NCBI GenBank assembly: GCA_021816455.1
Contig: JAKAXU010000006.1
Location: forward strand, 41,166 to 105,165
Direction of reading: 5' to 3'
DNA length: 64,000 bases
Source of the DNA: Acidobacteriota bacterium
Lineage (GTDB): Bacteria > Acidobacteriota > Terriglobia > Terriglobales > Acidobacteriaceae
In this document: positions 41,781-51,216 of the stretch, piece by piece
How the letters are laid out: every line of letters starts with the position of its first letter
How positions within the stretch are numbered: the stretch's first letter is position 1
Translations under genes and position numbers: made by a program
The notes under the pieces: model-generated
The model's input: only the letters and a program-made list of their open reading frames with translations
Told to the model about the DNA's origin: nothing
Databases searched by the model: none

Positions 41781-42245
41781 TCAGCCGCGCGAGTGGGGAT
41801 CTGCCACGATCTCCAGACGCACCGGCTGAAAGGCACGTGCCGAGGGCAAGTCGCCGACGAGGAGATAGGCTCCGGCCTCGGTGCTTCCGTCCGCTGCGAC
41901 AGAGACGATCAGCGTGAAGCATCCGGTCCATGTTGCTCCGTCCAGATCCGCTTGCGATGGCTCCGGCGGCGCTAGGGGATGGGAGTGATAGAAGCCGAGG
42001 ATCTCTTGCCGACTGCGGCTGGCAAGCGCCTGAAAACCCACCAGGTCGGATGCGCCGATCTGGAATCGATGGGGTGCGATCTGCGTCTGCGGTCCGGTCG
42101 CGGGAAGGGCTTCATGGACCGTCGGCTGACCGTCCCGTCGGACTCCGAGCAGCGCGCCGCAGCACTCCAGCGGCCAGATTGCACGGGCATGCTGTATCAC
42201 TTTTTGGTATGCCGATTTCTGTATCTTCAGCGGCTTGCGGTTCAT
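41781..42245 (-). CDS. M67-family JAMM/MPN metallopeptidase
   Basis: 154 residues. The full JAMM motif is visible: Glu in PLECCGALLG and HSHPLAPPEPSQADLD, fitting HxH-x7-S-x2-D for zinc. Bacterial relatives (Mec+ type) remove amino acids from C termini of ubiquitin-like sulfur carriers, for example in CysO-dependent cysteine synthesis. Placed directly before a MoeB-rhodanese gene, it probably acts in the same sulfur-carrier cycle. Confidence 0.88.
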   Translation of the reverse strand: MNRKPLKIQKSAYQKVIQHARAIWPLECCGALLGVRRDGQPTVHEALPATGPQTQIAPHRFQIGASDLVGFQALASRSRQEILGFYHSHPLAPPEPSQADLDGATWTGCFTLIVSVAADGSTEAGAYLLVGDLPSARAFQPVRLEIVADPHSRG

Positions 42246-42389
42246 TGCATGGCGATTTCGTTGCGACGTTGCGACAGGTATGCGAGAGTAAGGCTATCGG
42301 CAGCGATGCCGATCTTTTGTTTTAGATTACTTTGCCCGCGTCCGCTGCGGAGCAGTATGCGGCGTACTTCAAGGAGCGATCCCTACAAG

Positions 42390-42851
42390 ATGAGCAGAAA
42401 ATCCAGCAAAATCAGCGTTACCGAAGCAGTCACCGCTCTGCGCCAGAATCAGTTTGAAGTGACCGAGACACCACTGGGAGTCCGTGTACAGAAATACGGA
42501 TGCGCCGCTGTCCTCTTTCCGCACGAGGGAGATACGACGGACAGCGTCGGTGCCATCTTCGCCTATCGCGAACGTCCGGGGGTGGTGGTTGCGGGAGAGA
42601 TTGCTCGGCTCCTGGACCGCGGATACCAGAAATTTCTGCATATCAGCCGCTTTGAGCTGCCAGCGACGGCCGATCAGCTTCGGGCGATTCATCGATTCGC
42701 CGAAGAGTTGACCGTGGTAACCGGCGGCGTCAGTCTGTATAACGAATCCCTCGGTACCACCAGCGACTTATATCAGTACGACCGCGTGAAAGGCCGCGAA
42801 GAAGCCGGAGCGGCTCCTGCGCGCCCCTGGGAGTTGGCCGAGAGTCACTGA
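42390..42851 (+). CDS. conserved protein of unknown function
   Basis: 153 residues, soluble, mixed alpha/beta. Visible blocks are VTETPLGVRVQKYGCAAVLF, ERPGVVVAGEIARLLDRGYQKFL (split) and LRAIHRFAEELTVVTGG. No motif points to a function. AAGGAG is 13 bases before the ATG, a long spacing. It precedes the tandem-PilZ gene by 70 bp on the same strand. Confidence 0.65.
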   Translation: MSRKSSKISVTEAVTALRQNQFEVTETPLGVRVQKYGCAAVLFPHEGDTTDSVGAIFAYRERPGVVVAGEIARLLDRGYQKFLHISRFELPATADQLRAIHRFAEELTVVTGGVSLYNESLGTTSDLYQYDRVKGREEAGAAPARPWELAESH

Positions 42852-42921
42852 TTTCGCTGGAAGGGTTCAAGTCGCTGCGTGCTCTGCCGATGAGACGATT
42901 CGGAGGGGTTCACGCAAGCAC

Positions 42922-44052
42922 ATGGCAGCCCAGATACAAACTCACATCCCCAACCCAGCCGGCAACCGTGAAGCCATCGCGCAACCCGGAAGCGCGGAGC
43001 GCCGCATTTTGCCGCGTTTCCCCTTGGACGAAGCGGTTCTGGTCCATCCGGTCGCAGGCGCTGCCTCGTTTCGCGGACGCATCAGCGATTTGAGCGCAGG
43101 CGGATGCAGGCTGGAGATCGACACGCGTCTGCTCACCGGGGCCATGCTTCGGGTCGAGCTTCAGTTTCGGATCTCCGGGATATCTTTCCGGCTGGCAGGC
43201 GTGACCGCAGGACGGCGGACGAAAACCTCGCTGGGCATACGTTTCGTTGATCTGAATGAGCGCCGCAGGACGGATCTGGCCGAGGTGCTCAGCGACTTGG
43301 CGGCCGCAGCGAGCAAGGAGCATCCGAAGGGGAAGACCGATGCGTCTGTCGCCTCGGTAGCTTCGCCGCCAGAGCCGGAGCAACAAACTCCCCCTCAGAA
43401 GCGAACCTTTGACGTGACAGTTCGCCCCGAAGCAGCAAGGCCGACAAGCAGCCAGACTGTCCAGGTGCAGCCGATTCACAAACAGCCTGTCAGCGCAAGA
43501 TCCGTCACCGTGCAGCCGACGCTTGCTCCGCTTGCGGCAGCCAAGCCGACGGCTGGACACTCTGCGATCGCTTCGGCGGGAGTCGTCTCCGCATCGAGGG
43601 CCGTCGATCCGATCCGCGGATCTGCCGGGAATCTTCCGGAAAAGAGCGTTCACATCGAACAACCAAACGAAATGCAGCCCGACACAAGGCAGTCGATTAC
43701 GAGCGTCGCGGGCGAAGTCCGCGAGCGCCGCGCGTTTCGCCGCCTGAAGGTCGATACGCGCGCGCAGCTTCATCTGGTGAAGACCGGAATCTGTATGCCT
43801 GGCGCCATTCAGGATCTGAGCATGGCAGGATGCCGCATTGTGACCACGGAACCCTTCAACGTGGGGATTTATGTGCGCGTGGAGACGGAGTTTTTTCTGC
43901 ACGGGCTGCCGTTCCGGCTGGGCGGAGTGAGTCAGGCGATCATCAACCGCAACACGATCGGAGTGCGCTTTCTGGATATGAGTGAGCGTAAACGGGAACA
44001 GCTCGCCGAGTTGATTGAGGAGATCCGAGCCGCACTCGGCGAGATGGACTGA
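42922..44052 (+). CDS. tandem PilZ-domain protein
   Basis: 376 residues. PilZ 1 is at 25-125 (ERRILPRFPL Arg box, DLSAGGCRLE), PilZ 2 at 270-370 (ERRAFRRLKVDTRAQ, DLSMAGCRIV). The linker (130-268) is Pro/Gln/Ala/Ser-rich and disordered. Both cyclic-di-GMP motifs are complete in both copies, so two-site binding is likely. Each domain ends with the same ERK/RRxxLAE helix, showing internal duplication. Confidence 0.85.
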   Translation: MAAQIQTHIPNPAGNREAIAQPGSAERRILPRFPLDEAVLVHPVAGAASFRGRISDLSAGGCRLEIDTRLLTGAMLRVELQFRISGISFRLAGVTAGRRTKTSLGIRFVDLNERRRTDLAEVLSDLAAAASKEHPKGKTDASVASVASPPEPEQQTPPQKRTFDVTVRPEAARPTSSQTVQVQPIHKQPVSARSVTVQPTLAPLAAAKPTAGHSAIASAGVVSASRAVDPIRGSAGNLPEKSVHIEQPNEMQPDTRQSITSVAGEVRERRAFRRLKVDTRAQLHLVKTGICMPGAIQDLSMAGCRIVTTEPFNVGIYVRVETEFFLHGLPFRLGGVSQAIINRNTIGVRFLDMSERKREQLAELIEEIRAALGEMD

Positions 44053-44063
44053 AGCAGTGCGGA

Positions 44064-45026
44064 CTATCGCGCACGTGGAGTTGCCGAGGAGCGCAGCCGC
44101 TGCAGCTCCCTGTAAAGATCGCTCTTGGCGCGCCCCGTTTGCCGCGCAAGCTGCTTGAGCGCATCTTTTTCGGTGAGCGATTGCTCGGCTTGCAGACGCG
44201 CAAGTACGACGAGCAGGTTTTCCTCGGCCGCAACGGAAGCAGCACTGTGAACGGGGGGCGCGAGGAGCAGCGTGATCTCTCCTCGGACGCGATCCTGCGC
44301 AGCCATCTGCTGTTGCACAAAGACAACCGGACCGCGCAGGAACTCTTCGTGCAGCTTGGTAATCTCTCGAGCAACAACCACCGGCAGCGCATCCCCCCAG
44401 ATGCCGCGCAGATCGGCCAGCGTATCGAGAATGCGATGCGGGGCTTCATAGAAGATCAGAGTGGGGGGCGACGCGCTTTCAACGCCTGTCTCGGCGCGCA
44501 GAGCGGAGGCAATCGATTCCAGAGCCGTACGCCGCGCGCCGGATTTTTCTGGAAGAAAACCATAAAAGCGAAAGCGCTCCGTGGGCAGGCCGGAGGCGAC
44601 CAAAGCGGAAACCGCAGCGTTTGCGCCCGGAATCGGAAAGACTCGGATGCCAGCTTCGAGCGCGGCACGCACCAGCCACGCGCCGGGATCGCTGATGCCG
44701 GGCACGCCGGCGTCGGAGACGAGCGCAATGCGCTGGCCACGCTGCATACCGGCGACCAGCTCCGTGGCGCGTTCGCGCTCGTTATGCTCATGGCAACTAA
44801 CCGTTGGCGTGTGAATGCCGAAGTGGTTCAGAAGTTTTCGTGTCTGGCGCGTGTCTTCGCAGGCGATGCAGTCGCAGGAGCGCAGGATGCGCAGGGCGCG
44901 CAGCGTGATGTCCTCGAGGTTTCCGATCGGTGTTGCGACAAGATACAAACCGGGAGCAAGCGGCGCGGAGCTATTCGCGGCGTCTTGCGAACCATCCAGC
45001 ACAGGCGGCCTCCCGGTCTCTTCCAT
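44064..45026 (-). CDS. rsmI: 16S rRNA (cytidine1402-2'-O)-methyltransferase
   Basis: 320 residues. RsmI 2'-O-methylates C1402 in the 16S decoding centre. Family blocks: GLYLVATPIGNLEDITLRAL, SCHEHNERERA, VSDAGVPGISDPGAWLV, FYGFLPEKSGARR, FYEAPHRILDTL. The C-terminal helices (SLTEKDALKQLARQTG) are also typical. It is 26 bp downstream of the site-2-protease-like gene. Confidence 0.93.
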   Translation of the reverse strand: MEETGRPPVLDGSQDAANSSAPLAPGLYLVATPIGNLEDITLRALRILRSCDCIACEDTRQTRKLLNHFGIHTPTVSCHEHNERERATELVAGMQRGQRIALVSDAGVPGISDPGAWLVRAALEAGIRVFPIPGANAAVSALVASGLPTERFRFYGFLPEKSGARRTALESIASALRAETGVESASPPTLIFYEAPHRILDTLADLRGIWGDALPVVVAREITKLHEEFLRGPVVFVQQQMAAQDRVRGEITLLLAPPVHSAASVAAEENLLVVLARLQAEQSLTEKDALKQLARQTGRAKSDLYRELQRLRSSATPRAR

Positions 45027-45052
45027 GAGTAGGTTCCTTGGCCCGAATGCCG

Positions 45053-46168
45053 TCAGCGTTCGGCGTCGATCCGCTCCAGACGGCGTTGCTCATTGAGCAG
45101 GGACATGGAGGACATAAGGTTCTGGACGCTGACCACACCGACGATCCGCTCGCCTTCAGCGACGGGAATCAGCGAAAGGCCATGACCGGTCGTGATGCGT
45201 CGGATGATGGCGCCGAGCGTGTCCTCCGGACGCGCAACCTGAAAGTTGCGGGTCATAATGCCCTGCACATATCCGTTACCATCCATACGCAGAGATTCCA
45301 CGATGCGCTGGCGATTCACGATGCCCACCAGCTGCGAGCCGCGCACGACCGGAAAATCCTCCTGCAGGGTGTGAATACAGTGACGCAGTGCGTCCAGCAG
45401 GGTATCGGAGGGCGAGAGCATGGCGAAATCGGTGAGCATGACCTCTTTCATGCATACCGCGTCGACGACCGACTGAAACAAGACGCCCTGATCCTCAATC
45501 TGCGCGCCGATGAAGATGAAAAATCCGACCGAGGAAAGCAGCGGATCGTGCAGGTAAAAGCCGACAATGACGGCGCCCAGTGCGATGGCCTGCCCGAGCA
45601 TGTTGAGGGCGCGGCTGGGTGCGGTCTCTCCGCTGGCCTGGGCATAGTTGGAGCGCAGCAGTCTTCCGGCATCCAGAGGATAGGCCGGGAGCAGATGAAG
45701 AGCACCGAGGAATGCCTGTATCCAGACGGCGCTGCGCAGCAGGGCAAGCGGCGTGACGCAGGGCAGTACAACCAGAGGAAATGCGGCGCTGGAGCCGGTC
45801 ATGGTGGCGGCCAGCATCAGCGCCGTGGCGAGATTGGCGACCGGGCCTGCGAGCGCGAGAGCATACTGCACTTCCGCCGAGCTTGCCTGCTCCTGGCTTT
45901 CAGGACTGGCGAAAGCAAACATGCCGCCGATGGGCAGCAGAAGCACGGTGCGCAGACGCAGCCCAAACCATGCGGCCACCAGCAGCCGGGCGCATTCGCG
46001 CGTCGCCACCGCGGCGAAGATGAGCAGCCACAGCGCAAGACCGGCCGAGATGGAACCTCCGAGCGACTGACTGTAAAGCATGCAGATGGCAATGAGGATG
46101 ACAAACAGCGTGTGGATGCGAAGCTCCACACCCATCCACCGACCGAGAGGCAGCGACCATCCACGCAT
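45053..46168 (-). CDS. site-2-protease-like membrane protein with two CBS domains, zinc motif lost
   Basis: 371 residues. The fold matches M50 intramembrane proteases with a C-terminal CBS pair (240-360). The zinc motif HExxH is degenerate: residues 57-61 read RECAR, keeping Glu58 but replacing both His with Arg. The second motif HLLPAYPLDAGR retains Asp165 but has His157 where Asn is usual. With zinc ligands gone the protein is probably not a protease; it may bind transmembrane partners and sense nucleotides through CBS. The gene is otherwise intact and not frame-shifted. Confidence 0.82.
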   Translation of the reverse strand: MRGWSLPLGRWMGVELRIHTLFVILIAICMLYSQSLGGSISAGLALWLLIFAAVATRECARLLVAAWFGLRLRTVLLLPIGGMFAFASPESQEQASSAEVQYALALAGPVANLATALMLAATMTGSSAAFPLVVLPCVTPLALLRSAVWIQAFLGALHLLPAYPLDAGRLLRSNYAQASGETAPSRALNMLGQAIALGAVIVGFYLHDPLLSSVGFFIFIGAQIEDQGVLFQSVVDAVCMKEVMLTDFAMLSPSDTLLDALRHCIHTLQEDFPVVRGSQLVGIVNRQRIVESLRMDGNGYVQGIMTRNFQVARPEDTLGAIIRRITTGHGLSLIPVAEGERIVGVVSVQNLMSSMSLLNEQRRLERIDAER

Positions 46169-46249
46169 GCCTTAATTGTAGCGGCAGGCACATGGTTGCG
46201 GGTGGAGATGAATTGCCTTGGACCTGGATCGTTTATGCTCGGGATCGGG

Positions 46250-46858
46250 ATGCGTGTAATCGGTGGAAGATTTCGCTCGCGAACGCTGCTGGCGCCGAAC
46301 GGTCAGAAAACGCGGCCCACGTCGGATCGGCTGCGGGAGACGCTGATGAACGTGCTCGAGAACGGCGCGGTGAATCGCGTCTTCCAGGCGCGCGTGCTGG
46401 ACCTGTATGCCGGCACAGGAGCGGTGGGAATTGAGGCGCTGAGCCGAGGCGCAGCGACGGTGACGTTTGTGGAGCAATCGGCGGCTGCGATGGCCACTCT
46501 GGAAGCCAATTGCACCCGGATGCAGACTGGCGGAGAAGTTATCCGCGCGAGAATGCCCGTTGCCGCATGGCTGCAGCGCGCGACGGGTCAGTTCTCCGAC
46601 GCGGCTCGCTTCAGCCTGGTCTTCCTCGATCCTCCATGGGAGGAACGCGAGGAGTATGAGCAAACGCTGAACCTGCTGGGAGGAGATGCATCGGTGCTGC
46701 TGGCTTCCGAGGCGTGGGTAGTGGCCGAACACCGCCGCAAGGCCGCACTGGCTGCGCGCTATGGAATGCTGCATCGACTGCGGGTGCTGGAGCAGGGCGA
46801 CGCCGCGCTGAGCTTTTATGCGCGAATCGCCGAGGACAATCTGGATTCCTCGCGGTAA
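46250..46858 (+). CDS. rsmD: 16S rRNA (guanine966-N2)-methyltransferase
   Basis: 202 residues. RsmD methylates G966 of 16S rRNA on the 30S subunit. It opens MRVIGGRFRSRTLLAP, then TRPTSDRLRETLMNVL, the SAM-binding LDLYAGTGAVGIEALSRGA and the catalytic FLDPPWEE. The ATG at 46250 starts the homology; an in-frame ATG 15 bases upstream is possible. Confidence 0.93.
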   Translation: MRVIGGRFRSRTLLAPNGQKTRPTSDRLRETLMNVLENGAVNRVFQARVLDLYAGTGAVGIEALSRGAATVTFVEQSAAAMATLEANCTRMQTGGEVIRARMPVAAWLQRATGQFSDAARFSLVFLDPPWEEREEYEQTLNLLGGDASVLLASEAWVVAEHRRKAALAARYGMLHRLRVLEQGDAALSFYARIAEDNLDSSR

Positions 46859-46879
46859 GCGTCGCAATCCGATGTTGGA

Positions 46880-47566
46880 TCAATTCATCTGCTTGCCGTG
46901 CGAGGCCAGATATTTGTCGAAGGGAATCTCAAAGTAAAACAGCTCTTTTCCGTCGATATCGCGCAGAGTGTGGAGATTGAGCGCCGCGCCTTCCAGTGGA
47001 TGCTGAAGCCCCTCCACGTCGTAGAAGAGAAATCCGGCTTCCGTGGTATGCGGCTTGACGATCAGTGCTTGGAATTCGAAGGTTTTGAAGTCACGCTCGA
47101 TCTCTTTGCTCACGTCTTTGTGCGGCATATGCAGGCCAGGAATAGGGCTGGGCATGGGCATGCTGCTGCCGCGGACATGCACGATACGCCGCTCGACATC
47201 TTCCGGTTCGGCAGCCTGCAGGCGATCACCGGCGGCGGTAATGAAGAGAATGCGAGCGTCCTTCAGTGAGATTGCCCGATCGCCGGTATTGGTGATGATG
47301 AGCCGTACGGGCATGAAGCCGTGAGCCACGTAGTTGACACGAAAAAGCTTGAGCTGGCTGGTGGTGTTGTATGGCTCGACGGCGATCTCCAGGTGCTCGG
47401 CGGGATGCACTTCAACGGCGGGAAAGTTGGTGGCTGGCTCGACCGGAGGCGGCTTGTGCTCGGCAGCATGGGTGGCCACGCAGGGAAGGGTCAGGCACAG
47501 GGCCGCGACAAGCGCGATGCGGGGTGGATTACGCTTGCACAGGAGGCGCGGAAAGACGTCGGCCAT
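46880..47566 (-). CDS. exported protein of unknown function
   Basis: 228 residues. A signal peptide (PRIALVAALCLTLPCVATHA) with an N-terminal lead is followed by a Pro-rich patch and a beta-rich domain: HLEIAVEPYNTT, GFMPVRLIITNTGDRAISLKDARILFIT (split), FKTFEFQALIVKPHTTEAGFLFYDV. The NTGD...I pattern resembles Ig-like exported folds. AGGGGA lies 9 bases before the ATG at 47566. It is convergent with rsmD and divergent from waaA. Confidence 0.7.
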   Translation of the reverse strand: MADVFPRLLCKRNPPRIALVAALCLTLPCVATHAAEHKPPPVEPATNFPAVEVHPAEHLEIAVEPYNTTSQLKLFRVNYVAHGFMPVRLIITNTGDRAISLKDARILFITAAGDRLQAAEPEDVERRIVHVRGSSMPMPSPIPGLHMPHKDVSKEIERDFKTFEFQALIVKPHTTEAGFLFYDVEGLQHPLEGAALNLHTLRDIDGKELFYFEIPFDKYLASHGKQMN

Positions 47567-47723
47567 GAACTTCGATCCCCTCTGAAGAGAACGATAGCAG
47601 TCGCTCCACCCGCTGCGCCAGAGTGAAGGCGCGACGCACAGCGGCTCCGGTTCTGTATTCTGAATCAGATTTTTCGCGCAGCACCGGCTGCTGGTCCTGC
47701 GCCAACAGACTGGAACCATCCGA

Positions 47724-49031
47724 ATGAACAGGATCCTTTGGATCTACAACCTGATCTTTCCGCTGGCGCTGGTTGCGGCGGCTCCGTGGTGGCTGCTGAG
47801 GATGGCGACAACAGCGCGCTATCGCGAGGGTCTGGCCGAGCGACTGGGCCGCATTCCTGAGAGATTTCTCCGTACTCGGGATGACCGCGATGTGCTCTGG
47901 GTACATGCCGTCTCCGTCGGCGAGGTGATGGCGGTTGTGCGCCTTATCCATGCGCTGGATGCTGCGCTGCCGCAGATGCGCGTGGTGTTATCCACCACGA
48001 CACGAACCGGACAGCAGATTGCGCGGGCGCGGCTGGGTGAACAACGCGTTTTCTATTGTCCGCTGGATATTGCATGGGCTACGCGCGCGTGGCTGCGCGC
48101 GCTGCGGCCAAAGCTGCTGGTGCTGGTGGAGACAGAGTTCTGGCCGGGACTGATGCATGCATGTTTTCGCCGCGGCATTCCCGTCATGGCGATCAACGCA
48201 CGCATTTCGGATCGTTCCTGGCCGCGCTATCGTCGGCTGCGAATCTTCTGGAAACCTTTGCTGAGCCGCATGAGGGAATCGCTGGCGCAGAGCGACCTCG
48301 ACGCGGAACGGTTGCGCGCGCTGGGCTGTAGAGGGGTGAAGACGATTGGAAATCTGAAGTACGATCTGCGCGAGGAGGCCAATGCACGGCTGGCGCAACT
48401 GCTGCGCAGGCTTGCTCCGGCGCTGCGCTGGGTGGTGGCTGGCAGCACGCTAGAAGGCGAAGAAAAGGGCCTGATAGAGGCGTGGAAGCGGCTCACGGAA
48501 ACACGCCATGACCTGGCGTTGCTGCTGGCGCCGCGCCATCTGGAGCGATTCGCTGCGGTTGGGCGAATGCTGAACGAGAGCGGTACGCGATGGCGCAGAC
48601 GCAGCGAACTCACGGAGGACGCTCAGCCGGTTTCCGTTGGCGAGGTGATTCTGCTGGATACTATCGGGGAGCTGGCGGCGGCGTACTCGCTGGGAACAGT
48701 TGCCTTTGTTGGCGGGAGCGTGGCGCGGGCGGGCGGACATAATCCGCTGGAACCGGCGATCTACGCGGTTCCCGCGGTGATGGGGCCACATGTCGAGAAC
48801 TTTCGCGCGATTGTCGCCGACCTGCGCGCTGAGGATGCGATCCTCGTCACACAGTCGGAGGAGTTCGAAGAGGTCCGAGTCATGCTCGAGAAACTGCTGG
48901 ATGACGAAGCTTCTGCGTCTGCCCTGGGCGAGCGAGCGCGCAGGATACTGGCGCGTCATGCCGGCGCAACTATGCGGACCGTCGATGCGATCTGCAACGT
49001 CCTGCAAACCGGGACGGAGAGGCAATCGTGA
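47724..49031 (+). CDS. waaA: 3-deoxy-D-manno-octulosonic acid (Kdo) transferase
   Basis: 435 residues, GT30. It transfers Kdo from CMP-Kdo to lipid IVA at the inner membrane. Blocks: N-terminal anchor LIFPLALVAAAPWWLL, LWVHAVSVGEVMAV with the catalytic Glu, VETEFWPGLMHACFRRGIP, GSVARAGGHNPLEPAIYAVP. The stop overlaps the lpxK start (GTGA). It is first in a four-gene lipid A/core run. Confidence 0.94.
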   Translation: MNRILWIYNLIFPLALVAAAPWWLLRMATTARYREGLAERLGRIPERFLRTRDDRDVLWVHAVSVGEVMAVVRLIHALDAALPQMRVVLSTTTRTGQQIARARLGEQRVFYCPLDIAWATRAWLRALRPKLLVLVETEFWPGLMHACFRRGIPVMAINARISDRSWPRYRRLRIFWKPLLSRMRESLAQSDLDAERLRALGCRGVKTIGNLKYDLREEANARLAQLLRRLAPALRWVVAGSTLEGEEKGLIEAWKRLTETRHDLALLLAPRHLERFAAVGRMLNESGTRWRRRSELTEDAQPVSVGEVILLDTIGELAAAYSLGTVAFVGGSVARAGGHNPLEPAIYAVPAVMGPHVENFRAIVADLRAEDAILVTQSEEFEEVRVMLEKLLDDEASASALGERARRILARHAGATMRTVDAICNVLQTGTERQS

Positions 49032-50011
49032 GGCGGCCAGGGCTGGCTCCGTTGGTCCCGCTGTATGCGGCGGGACTGGCGGCGCGCGAGTGGACGCTGC
49101 GCGTGGGATGGGAGCAAAAAAAGCGGCTCCGATGTCCGGTGGTCAGCGTGGGCAGCATTTCGGCGGGCGGCGCGGGCAAGACGCCGCTGACGATTGCTCT
49201 GGCGCGGCTGCTGACGGCAAATGGAATTGCCACCGATGTTCTGTCGCGCGGCTTCGGACGAAAGACAGAGCAGGCGCTTGCCGTCGATCCGGATGGCGAA
49301 GCGGAGATATTTGGCGACGAACCGCTGCTGATCGCACGGCACACCGCTGTGCCGGTCTTTGTGGCAAAGCAACGATGGATGGCGGGAGAACTGGCCGAAA
49401 GGCGTGCAGGCGATGGTTGCACCGTTCACCTGCTGGATGATGGATTTCAGCATCGTCAACTGGAGCGCGCGCTGGACGTGGTACTGGTCGGAGGCGAAGA
49501 CCTGCGCGATCATCTGTTGCCGGCGGGAAATCTGCGTGAGCCGAAGAGCGCGCTGCACAGAGCCGAAGTGCTGGCGGTACGCGAGGAGGATGAGGTTGCG
49601 TTGGCGTGGCTGAAGAAGCACCCGTGCGATGGGGGCGCATGGAGATACCGGCGGGTGATGCAATGGCCGCACGAGATGCCTCAGCCGGTAGTGGCCTTTT
49701 GCGGGATTGCCAAGCCGGAGCAGTTTCTGGACGGTTTGCGCTCCGGAGGCATCGCCATTCAGCGAGAGCTGATATTTCGCGATCATCAACCATACTCACA
49801 CACACAGATCCTGCAACTGCGCAGAGCGATGCTCGACACTGGCACACGCGCGTTTGTGACCACCGCCAAGGATATGGCGAGGCTAGGCCGTGCGGCGGAA
49901 GAATTGCGGCAGATTGCGCCGGTTTTCTGTGCCGAATTGGAGGTGATTTTTTTCGATCCCGCGGCGATCATCCAGCGCATCCAAAAGCTTCTCGCGGCTT
50001 GGAACGGATGA
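49028..50011 (+). CDS. lpxK: tetraacyldisaccharide 4'-kinase
   Basis: 327 residues. LpxK phosphorylates the lipid A disaccharide to lipid IVA. The variant Walker A is SVGSISAGGAGKTPLTIAL and the Walker B-like HLLDDGFQHRQLERALD follows. The GTG start at 49028 overlaps the waaA stop, so the two are translationally coupled. Confidence 0.94.
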   Translation: MRRPGLAPLVPLYAAGLAAREWTLRVGWEQKKRLRCPVVSVGSISAGGAGKTPLTIALARLLTANGIATDVLSRGFGRKTEQALAVDPDGEAEIFGDEPLLIARHTAVPVFVAKQRWMAGELAERRAGDGCTVHLLDDGFQHRQLERALDVVLVGGEDLRDHLLPAGNLREPKSALHRAEVLAVREEDEVALAWLKKHPCDGGAWRYRRVMQWPHEMPQPVVAFCGIAKPEQFLDGLRSGGIAIQRELIFRDHQPYSHTQILQLRRAMLDTGTRAFVTTAKDMARLGRAAEELRQIAPVFCAELEVIFFDPAAIIQRIQKLLAAWNG

Positions 50012-50030
50012 GCGCCGGCATGCGCCGTGG

Positions 50031-51188
50031 TTGCAGAGGGTTGTGAGAAAATCAGGTTTGCAACGGCTGGCGCAATTTCGACTTCTGATCGTGCGGCTTG
50101 GCGCAATGGGCGATATTCTTCACGCTTTGCCCGCGGTTACAGCGTTGCGCCGCATGCATCCGATGTGGCGGATTGACTGGGTCGTCGAACCGCGCTGGAG
50201 ATCGCTTCTGGTCAGTGAAGACTCCGCTGCATGGGTTGCCAACGACGAGGTATCTTCGCAGCGAAAACCCGGTCGTCCGGTCGTGGACGCAGTGATTGAG
50301 GCCGATACGCGTGGATGGCGTCGGGATGGGGCGAGCCTTGCAACCGCGAGAGCGATTCGACAGTTGCGGACGACGTTGCGCACGGGCGAATATGACGCTG
50401 TGCTTGAGATGCAGGGTGCCATCCGTACCGCAGTGATTGCGCGTTTCCCAGGGTGCAGACGCGTGATCGGAGATGCACATCCGCGCGAGCGGCAGGCACG
50501 CTGGCTCTATACGGAGCCGGTCGCGGCGCAGGGCGCGCATGTGATTGACCGCGGCCTTGAGCTGGCGGAGGCGGTTGCCGCCGATCCACTGGAGATGCAT
50601 ATGCCGGATTTGCCTGTGGACAGCGCGGCGGAGGCTTGGTGCGAACAACTGCTCGACGATTGGAAAAGATTAGATGGAAGCATTGGAGACGCTCCGTTTG
50701 TGCTGATTCACCCCGGCGCAGGATGGGGCGCGAAGCGATGGCCGACCGAGCGTTTTCACGCGGTAGCGGAGTGGCTTGGAGCGCAGGGGGTTTCGGCGCT
50801 GGTCAATGCCGGTCCTGGCGAAGAGCCGCTGGCGGAGGCGGTTGTGCGGGATCTTCCGGCGGCGCGGGCTGTGCGCTCGTCGCTGGCGCAACTGACTGCG
50901 CTCACGCGGCGTGCCGGACTGGTCATCGGCGGAGACACCGGGCCGCTGCATCTGGCATGCGCACTGGGCCGACCGGTGGTTGGTATTTATGGCCCTACCG
51001 ATCCGACACGAAACGGACCGTATCGCTTCCCCGGTGGCGCGGAGTGTGCCGTCCTGCGCAGTGCTGAGAGCAGACGGGATCACCGGCGCCTGCCCGAGCC
51101 TGAGGCGGGATTGCTGAAGATCGATTCGCAGGCCGTGTGTCGGGAAGCGGCTCGATTGCTTGAGCTTGGATACAATCAGCAAGGATGA
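50031..51188 (+). CDS. GT9-family heptosyltransferase-like glycosyltransferase
   Basis: 385 residues if started at the TTG at 50031; GTG at 50043 is equally possible. GT9 features: RLLIVRLGAMGDILHALPAV at the N terminus, VLIHPGAGWGAKRWPTERF and LVIGGDTGPLHLACALGRPVVGIYGPTDP (split), the ADP-sugar site. It resembles WaaC/heptosyltransferase I and should extend the Kdo core. 20 bp separate it from lpxK. Confidence 0.9.
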   Translation: MQRVVRKSGLQRLAQFRLLIVRLGAMGDILHALPAVTALRRMHPMWRIDWVVEPRWRSLLVSEDSAAWVANDEVSSQRKPGRPVVDAVIEADTRGWRRDGASLATARAIRQLRTTLRTGEYDAVLEMQGAIRTAVIARFPGCRRVIGDAHPRERQARWLYTEPVAAQGAHVIDRGLELAEAVAADPLEMHMPDLPVDSAAEAWCEQLLDDWKRLDGSIGDAPFVLIHPGAGWGAKRWPTERFHAVAEWLGAQGVSALVNAGPGEEPLAEAVVRDLPAARAVRSSLAQLTALTRRAGLVIGGDTGPLHLACALGRPVVGIYGPTDPTRNGPYRFPGGAECAVLRSAESRRDHRRLPEPEAGLLKIDSQAVCREAARLLELGYNQQG

Positions 51189-51216
51189 CAAGTGCAGACG
51201 CGTGGCAGGTTGTGCC

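Noticed and set aside
45038..46249. Long plus-strand frame upstream of rsmD.
   Set aside because: Antisense to the site-2-protease-like gene; rsmD homology starts at 46250.
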